DNA of 64,000 nucleotides from Akebia trifoliata (lineage: Eukaryota; Streptophyta; Magnoliopsida; Ranunculales; Lardizabalaceae), in NCBI GenBank assembly GCA_017979445.1, contig CM030711.1:5177221-5241220 (forward strand), in the 5' to 3' direction. Below the pieces are notes generated by a model, which was not told where the DNA came from, searched no databases, and saw nothing but the letters and a program-made list of their open reading frames with translations. Both the position numbers and the translations under genes were made by a program. Positions 11,260 to 20,699 of this stretch are shown here, one piece after another. How positions within the stretch are numbered: the stretch's first letter is position 1; each line of letters opens with the position of its first letter.

Positions 11260-13320
11260 ATCTGAAACTTGAAAACGTAATCCAACAATCACAATCAGAG
11301 GATAATTCTAATTCTGATTCCGATTAGAACTAGGATTTGCGAAATTAAAGGATTATCTTAATATCTCATCCGTTTGTTTTTTTCGATAAACTTTCTAATT
11401 CTGTAGAATGTTCGAGATACGTAGGGTTTAAGATAAAGATTAAAAGAGATTTCCTATGGATTCCCGAACTGATTGTTCGAGATAGATTTTCTAATTCATC
11501 CGTTTGTTTGTTGGACAGTTATGTCCAATGATGTTGGACCTTAAAAAAACTCAAAGTTAAATTTGTAGTTGAAAACAGGGGAAAATTAATGGAAAAGTAG
11601 AGAAAAAAAAATGTATTATTTATTTTACTTGGGAAAACTGTTAATAATTACTGGTTTGGATTAAAGTTTAATGCAATAAACTGTTTAATATTACTAAATA
11701 CCCCTTAGTGTTAATTATTAAACAACTCATTTTGAGAAGGGTTTTTGTGTAATTTAGAATTACCAAAATGACAAACTATTCATTTTAATTTAAAAAATGT
11801 TAAATTATCGTTTTCGGAACTATTTTTTTAATACGATACAATGTGAAATGAATAGTAATTTTTTCCCTATTCTATAAAACAATAAATACTTTTCTTGCCT
11901 TAGTTGTAGTAAAATTGTTGTAAAAAAAAATTGTTTTATAAAACAGGGATTTATTTCCCCACTTTAATGAAACATCAAGATATGATTTTTGAAGTTGAAG
12001 AATAGAAAAATCGAGAATTTTCTACAAGGATTAAGGCAAGGTTAAAAACAATTGATTAAAGATGAGGTTAATATATTAAACTTAATTTGTCATAAAGTTT
12101 GAAGATCTTAAAGATCGATTTTAGGAAGAAAAAATTAAGGCTTCTTGGTTGCATATTGAAAATGAGGGTATTTGGTTATTGTTTGTTAGTTAAACAATAC
12201 GAAGAAAAAAGAATAGAGCAAAAAAATAAAAAAAAATGAAGAAAAAGGTCAAAGGAAGTACATCATTAGTTTGAAAACACATGAGTATCTCAAATGTTCA
12301 CCATGTCGAAATCATCCAAAATATTGAGGGGAAGGGGGCATGTACCACCATTTGAAAGCAAAAAGGGTATCTCAAGTATTCACCGAAATGTTCAGGGTGT
12401 CTAGACGACCCAAAATATTGAGGGAGAGGGGGGGGGGGGGGGGCATCAAGGCTAGATAGGGACATATTTTTTCACAATAGGTGTTTTGCCCTAACTTGAG
12501 TTCTTTGGGAATATCTTATAGTTGGGGTGTGGAGACATTTTTGTAATTAGAAAATAGGTGTTTTGCCCTAATTAAGATTCCATATATATATATTTTAAAT
12601 TCAGAAACCCTAAAAATTATATGGTATTTTCGTAGTTTTTTTCAATAAAGAATTATCATCACCGACCGTAGATGTAGGAAATCTTGTCGAACCACATAAA
12701 TCTCTTGTGTTCTTTGTTTTCAATCTTCGTAATTTATCAATCTTGATCTGTCAAAGGGAGTTTTTCAGCAATTTGTGAAACATAGTGGAGGTATCTCAAA
12801 TATCCACCAAAGAGAGTGGGTTTTAAATCATTCAAAATATTTAAGGATGGCAAAAAGCTTAGGGGCATGTCATTAGTTTGGAAAGATTCAAGATTGTGAG
12901 TATGTTTTACCTTTTCCATTAATTCCTCTACTCCATTTGGTCTGATTTATTATGTTATTGTCAAATCAGAAAATTGGCGTTTGATTTGTACTTGTGTTTC
13001 CTAGTTGTTCTTTTCAACTGTTAATTTTGGAGTTTGATCTATTTTTGGCATGATATGTGATTTATTAGTTACTATTACTGTCTGAAGCATTTGTGCGTCT
13101 AATTATTTTTCTTGTTTGTTCTTGAGTTGATGGTTTGTTTGATTTATATCTGTTGTGTTATGATACATCTTTTACTGTTGTTAACTGTTACTATTAGTAG
13201 TACTGGTAGAAGTTTCATTTTCTGTTTCCAGGATCAGCATTTGTTCTCTGTTTTTCTTAGTGTTTGATTTACATTATACTTGCATTCATGCATTCTCATG
13301 GTGGGATCAAAAAAAAAAAA
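11260..13320. other. Spacer downstream of unit A CAF1 array (5' side of copy 3)
   Basis: No gene recognised. Degenerate direct repeats of a sequence containing GTATCTCAAATGTTCACC and CCAAAATATTGAGGG occur at about 12,280-12,330, 12,365-12,430 and 12,790-12,850. A 16-G run lies at 12,428-12,443. From about 12,900 the sequence is T-rich and intron-like up to the LRR exon. Duplicated at 24,010-25,980. Confidence 0.6.
12428..12443 (+). repeat. Run of 16 consecutive G
   Basis: An uninterrupted poly-G tract. The unit-B counterpart (near 25,117) has only five G, so the run expanded after duplication or is an assembly uncertainty. Confidence 0.9.
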
Positions 13321-13324
13321 AAAA

Positions 13325-13500
13325 ATGATGAATGCACGCTATCTTGATATGCGGTTGGGCACGTGGATGATGTGGCAAGGGTATAGAGCCACACATCTTT
13401 TTCTTATGTATCCCGATGAAAACGATCTATGATTCTATGCCCTTGTCACATCAGCCACGTACCCATCTGCCTACCAGGACCACATGTATTCATCATGACT
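13325..13500. mobile_element. Fold-back MITE, GTGTATCCCGA-core family, unit A copy
   Basis: Left arm TGATGAATGCACGC... with GATGTGGCAAGGGTATAGAG pairs with the right arm ...ATTCTATGCCCTTGTCACAT and ATTCATCATGACTC. The loop holds TGTATCCCGATGAAAACG. A second copy is at 25,985-26,170 (unit B) and relatives lie elsewhere in the window. Confidence 0.7.
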
Positions 13501-13550
13501 CAACCAAAAAAAAAACTCACAAGTGATATTTGGTTGTTTCCTTTGTTCAG

Positions 13551-13674
13551 GGGTTTACAAATGCTTTCTCTTGTACTCGGTTCAGAAATCACTGATGCAT
13601 CTGTGGTTTCCATTGTCTCCTACTATCCTAACCTTGAATTGCTTGATCTAAGTGGGTATGCACTTAGTGACTAG
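13551..13674 (+). pseudogene. Single captured exon of an F-box/LRR-repeat type gene (unit A)
   Basis: The exon starts right after a good acceptor (TTTCCTTTGTTCAG at 13,537-13,550). It encodes GLQMLSLVLGSEITDASV, then a PNLELLDLSG segment and stops at TAG (13,672-13,674). The LxxLxL...ITDASV...NLELLDLSG pattern is that of the cysteine-containing LRR repeats of plant F-box/LRR proteins, substrate receptors of SCF ubiquitin ligases. Only about 40 residues exist; no F-box and no further repeats are found nearby, and the stop falls where the next repeat should go on. The T-rich sequence upstream looks like the adjoining intron. It is a gene fragment carried within the duplicated unit. The family is moderately certain, the exact gene is not. 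Confidence 0.6.
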
Positions 13675-13956
13675 AGTGCGAAGTGGGGGTAGGAACACAA
13701 AAACACATAGTTTCTACACCTCCAAAACGTTATGTAGTGAGTTATATATAATATATTCAAATATCAAATTTACTATTGTATACTTCATTTGCTTTAATTA
13801 ATCCATCACTACCTACTTTAATTTCTTTTGCAAAAAAAAAAAAGAAATACATCTTTTACAATTTAGAATTAATAATTTTCAATAAATCTAATAGATTCTT
13901 TGCATGACTCCACCATGATCCATAGTTGTTACATTTTCATCCGCCCTACATCTATT

Positions 13957-13980
13957 TCTTCGTAATTTATCAATCTTGAT
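13957..13980. repeat. 24-bp templated insert at the unit A/unit B junction
   Basis: Identical to 12,724-12,747 inside unit A. It sits exactly between the last base shared with the end of unit B (13,956) and the start of the copy-4 3' flank, overlapping the latter at TTGAT. Confidence 0.75.
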
Positions 13981-14021
13981 TACAACCAAAAATGAGAAAA
14001 AAAAAAAAAAACTGTAACTGA

Positions 14022-14950
14022 TCAAATCTTCCACGTTGGCCTCGGTAAGTAGAAACTGTGAACAAATGTGCTACATTGCTGTGGATAAACTGGATAGCTA
14101 TAGTGATTGGTACACTGCTGTCGATAAACTGGGTAGCAATATTGATCACCAATCGAATACCCAACAAAATAAGACTGATTATGCATATTCGAACTAATCC
14201 CATACAAAAATCCATCGCATTTGTTTTCCGTCAATTGATCAAATTCTGTCTTCATCTTCCAAAAACAACAAGTCGTTAACAAACTATCGGAACCCGCTTG
14301 ATGAGATGCTCCGATTCTTTCTACTTTCAATATCTTCACTAATCTCTCTAATCCAATTTCCCCACCTCTCATTCCTTGGCACAGTCCAGCCATGTATTTA
14401 ACGTCGTAAACATGTCCAAAAATGGTATCGATGGAACTCAAAAAGCCTCTCAATGTATACGGCATTGGCTTGTTCATCACCAACTTCATTGCATAAGCTA
14501 AATCATAGAAACCATGAAATGTAATCCATTTAATGCTTCGATTACCCAACAAAATTTTTGTAAATCTCGACGAGAAGACATTGACATCAATTCCTTGTAT
14601 GAAATTTTTCTCCAAATTTATCCCATTTCGTCGTAGTAATTCGATCGAACTCGAAACCTGGAAATCGAATTCTGGATTAAAATGGTTGAAATTGAATTGC
14701 CAAACCCACCTGAAATCGGACGATTCCCATTCTCATCCGAGATGGATAAACCCAATTGTATTATTTTGAGGCGATCAACGTTGAACTTCAAATCCTCATA
14801 TCGATCCAACTGAGAAGAATCACGAGGAGTATTACGTAAGAAACCTGGGAATTCGGTGTCAAATGAAATATAAGGGTAGGTCAAGACCATTTCTTCAATG
14901 CGAGACATCTCGTGTTCAAAGTTCCAGCTCCAGACCTCTTCTATCTCCAT
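14022..14950 (-). pseudogene. CAF1-like copy 4, single 1-nt frameshift
   Basis: Near-identical counterpart of copy 1. The first 84 or so codons read correctly from the Met at 14,950 through SFDTEFPG to PISGG; then one C is missing (CCC at 14,705-14,707, where copy 1 has CCCC at 853-856) and the frame runs into a stop at 14,618. The rest reads on in another frame from about 14,615 with FHGFYDLAY, SHQAGSD and the complete tail to 14,022. The upstream TATAAAA of the other copies reads GATAAAA here. It is a very young pseudogene if the missing base is real; a base-calling error would make it a fourth usable copy. Confidence 0.8.
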
Positions 14951-15039
14951 ATCTCTGTCTCTCTCTCTCTCTCAGAATTCTTCAAAATATCTGGTTTTCT
15001 ATCGTAAATTCAGTTTAAAACTTGGTTTTATCACAAAAG

Positions 15040-18000
15040 AAAAACTTACTAAAACGGATACTTTGAGAGTGATCTAACGGAATTAAATGATAGAGTTTCT
15101 ATTTCTAATTTGAAAACTTTCTATTTCAAAGAAGAAAGTTCGTTAAGACTTTCTATTTCCGAGTTCGCAAGATTTTTAAATGAGATTTCCTTGGGATTCG
15201 CTTAACATCGAATCCGTTTGTCTATTGGACACTTTTGATGTCCAATGATGTAAAAAAAAACTGAAATTGAAATTGAAAGTCCCATTAAATGAATATTATT
15301 CATTTTAATTTCAAAAAGGGTTAATAATTACCAGTTTTGGAATTAGATTTTAAACAAAAGGGTAGAAACTGTTTTAACTTACAAAAATATCCCCATGTTA
15401 ATTATTTATTAACTAACTTTGAGAAGGGTATTTTTGTAATTTAACTTAATTGATCTTCTATTACTATTAGTAAAAAATTATAAATAGTGTGGTTTTTACT
15501 GGAGTTTTCACAATTTTGAGTGAATGTTTTTTGTTGAATCAATCATAATAAGTAAGTTAATCTTTTAATAACAAATAAATAGTTAAGGATGGTATTAGAA
15601 TTCTTATTAAATTAAATATAATGTGAAAGCTGCTATTGGCACCCCAACTTTTATTTATTACACCTCAATTAGAAATAAAGAAAATAAGGAAATGGTTGAG
15701 AATAAGTAAAAGTTGGGGTGCCAATAGAAGTTGATATTGGCACCCCAACAAGGGCAGACCCAAGATTTTCTTGTAAGGGCAAATTATAATTAGAGAGTTG
15801 CCATTGCCACACCAACTTTTACTAAAATCTCACCAACTATGTACAATTCTTTGAAGATTTATATAGGAATTGGAGTGGCAATAGTAGCTCTTCATAGTTT
15901 TGAGTGAATGTTTTGGTAAATCAATCATAATAAGTAAGTTAATCTTTTAATAACAAATAAATAGTTAAGGGTGTTATTAGAATTTTTATTAAGAAGATTG
16001 AAAACACGGATATGAAGAGGAAGAAGAAAATTTTAAATAGAGAAGAAGATGGTAACATTCAAAGAGTTTGTTCTACTCAATCGGGGTAAATCTAGCTTGT
16101 ACTTGTTATTACATGGTCGGTCACCTCACCCGACCTTGCTTTTTTACATGCTCTCCTCCAAGTTGAATCAATCACTTGCTCAGCATAGGAACACATTTGG
16201 CATTTGAAATATTTTTATATAAATGATTTTTGAATAATGGGATGGAGGAATATTATTTTCAGCTAGTCCTAGACATTTGGGATTAGTCTTTGATGATGAT
16301 GATCATGTTACTTGGAAGAGGCAATAAGTTCCCTTTATAGCCCTAGGTGGCATTGTTGGATTGCTCGTCGTCCTACATGACGATAAGGGTTCTCCCATTA
16401 TCTATCTTCCAGTCGGATGCGTCACCCTTGGGGGGTTCATTCCTTTCCCAATCATAATGCACCTGTCATACACGTCTCCCATGTCGACTGGCACCACGAT
16501 CTGGCTCATCATGCGCACAACAATAGTTGTTGTGGAGCTGCCCAAGGATAAAAATAGGCACTCCCATGGGACAAGACATCAAAGAACTTATCCGTCCTAT
16601 GTGGCGTGTCATCCTGACAGGTGATGGCACCACATCAGCAAAACCCTCTCCGTGGCACAATATTTAGCGTAGCATCAATACTACTACTTGTGTAAAATTT
16701 AAATAAACTTGAGGAAGAGATCCCAATAGTTACATGAGAATATTTCATTATTATGGGGGTGTTACTTCGTTAAACTAGAGCTATAAATTATAATAATCTA
16801 TAACAAAATTTTAAAATTATAAGTTTGGCTATCAAGTTAGTAGATTGGTGGTGGCATTATGAGACCAAAAAAAATCTTAAACTTTCTTTCCAATGTTCAA
16901 GGTTCGGATTTATGGTCTGTGCTTCTCAATGCAGCTATCACATATGGAATGAAATAAACCAGACCATATAACAAATTTTAGATACAACTATGTCCCTCTG
17001 TTTGTAAATTTTGTCAAGGCAAAGCATAATTAATGAGCATGCTGTCGGTTATCTTAATAAAACTCTCTAATCTTGGTTTATTTTGCATGATTCTACCAAG
17101 CCCCAGCTTTCTCACGTCATCACCCAAACAATATCTTGAAAATTTGGGGTCGGTCTAGTTTTCTTACGTTTGTTGTGGTTTGTGGAGCCTGATAGTACTG
17201 ATCAACAAGAAATTTTTTTAAGGGTATTTTCGTAATTTCACTATTATTTTGTAAAACCATAATTAATTTTTTGGGATATTTATATTTTTTTATTTTTGGT
17301 GAAATAGTGTAATCTATAATTGCGAGTTTTCTCTTTATAGTGTAATCGGTGTTATCTGTGGATGTACCTCAATCTTGAGGGAATCACGTAAAAATTTGAC
17401 AATTGACCTTAAGTTGGCTAAATTTTAAAATAAACCTGTCTAGTGTTCTAAACATTTACCAATTGGTTTTTGATCTTACTAGTAATCAACTCCAAATAGT
17501 AACTTTTTTAATTTTCTTTCAAATCCTTTTAACCCCACAATCATATAAGAAATTTGACTACAACAAGAGAGATTGAAACCCTAGTAAGGCTCATTTTGTG
17601 ACCCTTAAGTTGAAGTCCAAATGCGATTCGTGAGAGACATCGCCCCTTAAGTTGGCAAAATCTGAAAATACAAAAATTATTGAACCAGTTTGGATATTAA
17701 ATATTCACCAAAAATGGTTTTTGATCTTCACTGGTAACCAACTCATTTTTTTTCCAAAATGGTAAGTTTTCTAATTCTCTTTTAATTTCTAATAATCATT
17801 CCCTCATATAAGAAATTTGACAACAACAGGATAGATTGAAACCTTTGTATGATTCATTTTCTGACCCTTAAGTTGAATATCAAATGATATTCGTGGGAGA
17901 CTCTGCCCCTTAAGTTGGCTAAATTTTAAATTTTCAAAATTATTGAATATGTCTGGATTTCAAAATATTTACCAAAATGGTTTTTAATCTTTTTGATAAC

Positions 18001-18160
18001 CAACTTATTTTTTTTCCAAAAGGGTAAGTTTTCTAATTTTCCTTTAATTTCCTCTCATACCCTCATATAAGAAATTTGATACCACAGACTTGAGTTCAAT
18101 TTCCAGACAAAGCCCAGTTACCGATCTCATTAAAAGAAAACAAACATTCACTTATATTGT
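15040..18160. other. Spacer between CAF1 copies 4 and 5
   Basis: Counterpart of 1106-5367 without the 830-bp fold-back: a single copy of the 180-bp segment (15,195-15,362), MITE remnants at 15,630-15,892, the GC-richer island at 16,341-16,660 and the CCTTAAGTTG repeats at 17,400-18,100. No gene. Confidence 0.7.
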
Positions 18161-18230
18161 AGAAAATTAAATTTGATTAAAAACAAAAATGAGAAAAAAA
18201 AAAAAAATCAGTAACTGATCAAATCTTCCA

Positions 18231-19148
18231 CTATGGCCTCGGTAAGTAGAAACTGCGAACAAATGTGCCACACTGCTGTCGATAAACTGGATAGCTATAG
18301 TGATTGGTACACTGCTGTCGATAAACTGGGTAACAATATCGATCACCAATTGGATACCCAACAAAATAAGATCGATGACGCATATTCGAACTAATCCCAT
18401 ACAAAAATCCATCGCATTTGTTTTCCGTTAATTGATCAAATTCTGTCTTCATCTTCCAAAAACAACAAGTCGTTAACAAACTATCGGAACCTGCTTGATG
18501 AGATGCCCCGATTCTTTCCACTTTTAGTATCTTGGCCAAGCTCTCCAATCCAATCTCCCCACCTATCATTCCTTCACATAGTCCAGCCATGTATTTCACG
18601 TCGTAAACATGTCCAAAAATAGTATCGATGGACCTCAAAAAACCTCCCAATGTATATGGCATGGGTTTGTTCATCACCAACTTTATCGCATAAGCTAAAT
18701 CGTAGAAACCATGAAATGTAATCCATTTGATGCTTCGATTACATAAAAATGCCTTTGTAAATCTCGACGAGAACACATTCACATCGATTCCTTGTATGAA
18801 GTTCTTTTCTAAATTAATTCCATTTCGTCGTAGTAACTCAATCGAACTCGATACCTGGAAATCGAATTTTGGATTAAAATGATTGAAATTGAATTGCCAG
18901 ACTCCACCGGAAATCGGCCGATTCCCATTCTCGTCCGAGAACGATAAACCCAATTGTATTATTTTGAGTTGGTTCACGTTGAACTTCAAATCCTCGTATC
19001 GATCTAACTGAGATGAATCTCGAGGAGTGTTTCGTAAGAAGCCCGGGAATTCAGTGTCAAATGAAATATAAGGGTAGCTCAAGACGATTTCTTCTATGTG
19101 AGACATCTCCTTGTCAAAGTTCCAGCTCCAGACCTCTATTATCTCCAT
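18231..19148 (-). CDS. CAF1: CAF1-like poly(A) ribonuclease, copy 5, C-terminus four residues short
   Basis: An intronless 305-residue CAF1/POP2 deadenylase, counterpart of copy 2 and beginning MEIIEVWSWNF. The active site is complete (Asp31, Glu33, Asp150, His217, Asp222). The normal end PRPMWKI is cut to PRP because the ATG codon has become TAG (18,231-18,233 on the plus strand reads CTA). The lost residues lie in the variable tail, far from the catalytic core, so function need not be affected. The tail has two clear 13-residue units, encoded by a 39-bp direct repeat at 18,271-18,309 and 18,310-18,348. The TATA box at 19,215-19,221 is the same as in copy 2. It is the only copy in unit B with a near-complete frame. 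Confidence 0.88.
   Translation of the reverse strand: MEIIEVWSWNFDKEMSHIEEIVLSYPYISFDTEFPGFLRNTPRDSSQLDRYEDLKFNVNQLKIIQLGLSFSDENGNRPISGGVWQFNFNHFNPKFDFQVSSSIELLRRNGINLEKNFIQGIDVNVFSSRFTKAFLCNRSIKWITFHGFYDLAYAIKLVMNKPMPYTLGGFLRSIDTIFGHVYDVKYMAGLCEGMIGGEIGLESLAKILKVERIGASHQAGSDSLLTTCCFWKMKTEFDQLTENKCDGFLYGISSNMRHRSYFVGYPIGDRYCYPVYRQQCTNHYSYPVYRQQCGTFVRSFYLPRP
18271..18348 (-). repeat. 39-bp tandem repeat coding the CAF1 tail
   Basis: CACTGCTGTCGATAAACTGG occurs at 18,271 and 18,310, exactly 39 bp apart. It codes the repeated VYRQQC element. Copies 1, 2 and 4 have the same two units; copy 3 has one. Confidence 0.85.
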
Positions 19149-19214
19149 CTCTTTCTCACTCTTTAGAATTCTTCAAAGTTTTCTATCGAAAATCAATTAC
19201 AAGCTCTGAGTTTA

Positions 19215-19221
19215 TTTTATA
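19215..19221 (-). promoter_or_regulatory. TATA box of CAF1 copy 5
   Basis: TATAAAATAAAC on the minus strand, 67-73 bp before the ATG, same as copy 2. Confidence 0.6.
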
Positions 19222-19229
19222 ACAAATGA

Positions 19230-20656
19230 GACTTACTTATCGACTACGTACATTTCAAAATCACAATCAGAGGATAATTCTAATTCTGAATCCGATTAGA
19301 ACTAGGATTTCCGAAAGTTTAGATGAAGATTAAAAGAGATTTCCTAGGGATTCCCGATATTAAAGGATTATTATGTCCAATGATGTCGGACCTTAAGTTA
19401 AATTTTGCAGTTGAAAACAGGGGAAACTAACGGATAAGTAGAGAAAAAATGTGAAATTCCGATGAAATGGATATTATTTGTTTTAATTTGGATTAAAGTT
19501 TAATGCAATAAACTGTTTAATATTACTAAATACTCCTTATTGTTAATTATTAAACAACTCATTTTGAGAAGGGTTTTTGTGTAATTTTAGAGTGAATTAC
19601 CAAAATGACACACTATTCATTTTAATATTTAAAATATTAAATTATCATTTTCGGAACTATTTTCTTTTAAAATGACAAATTTGTAAAATGAATAGTAACT
19701 TTTCCCCAAAACTATTGATTTTTTTTTTGTTTTGTTTTGTTTTATAAAACAGGCAATTCTTTCCCCACTTCAATGAAAATATTGTAATTCCAAAAATTAT
19801 AAATTATTGATTTTGGAATTAAAATGAACAATGGGAAATTTTTATAATTTTTCAATTGTTAGTGCATTTTTTGGTAAATTACTCTTTAATTAGTTTCTTT
19901 CCTACTCGGTAAAATTTTATGATTAGTGTGCTTGTTCGGGACTTTACCTATTTTTAGTGAATGTTTTGTAAATCAACCAAAATAAGTAATTTGATTTTTT
20001 TTAATATTGTAAGTAATAACAAATAAATCATTAATATGCTATTAGAAATCTTCATAAATTAAATATAATTATAATTATAAAATAAAATAAAATAGCAAAT
20101 ATTTTTTGTTGAAACTATTTATGTGACCTTATGGATCCATTTTATTGCAAATTTGTTCACAAGCTTAATAATAGAAGAAAAAAAGTTTTTATAAATATAC
20201 ATTAGGTCCTTGGAACGACATCTTGGGATTCACGATACGAACTGTTGAGATTCTTCTTTCTTTTATGTTGCCTTTGGCTCTCATGCTTATAGGGTATCTG
20301 TTGATTCCACTTTGACGCTTAAGTTAATTTAGAAAGAGTAAATAATATACAAATTGTAATAAAAGAAACCAATTTGACACCTCACTCTCACAACTTCACC
20401 TCCTTGTAATCGTGTTCGAAGGTCACTTCTTGATAAATGAAATCACATCTTATTCAATAGTTCTAATGGTTTCTGTTAATTTTAGGAGTCATGGTCATCA
20501 TGTTTCAGTGAAGGTTTGGGGTATAGATGGAGAAGTTTTTGGATCAAATTAATCGAGAATGGGATTGATGTCTCGAGGTGACATGTGCACAATAAAAAAA
20601 AATTAAGCATGCTATTTTACTCCTACAATGTTAATTTCACTTTTAAACAAAAAACT

Positions 20657-20699
<43 letters not shown>

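Larger units (their letters stand above)
1..13956. repeat. Segmental duplication, unit A (three CAF1-like copies plus F-box/LRR exon)
   Basis: Order is CAF1 copy 1, copy 2, copy 3, then an LRR exon. The same order recurs from about 13,981 to 26,607 with near-identical coding and intergenic sequence. Equivalent points are offset by 13,845 bp (copy 1 start), 12,805 (copy 2), 12,761 (copy 3) and 12,669 (LRR exon). The drop after copy 1 is mostly the fold-back and its flanking duplication, present only here. The left end probably continues outside the window. Inside the unit the three CAF1 blocks are themselves older duplicates: spacers about 5 kb apart share recognisable 5' and 3' flanks. Confidence 0.9.

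Noticed and set aside
13429..13550. N-terminal part of the frame leading into the LRR exon
   Set aside because: This part is MITE right arm and intron sequence; the true exon begins after the CAG at 13,550.
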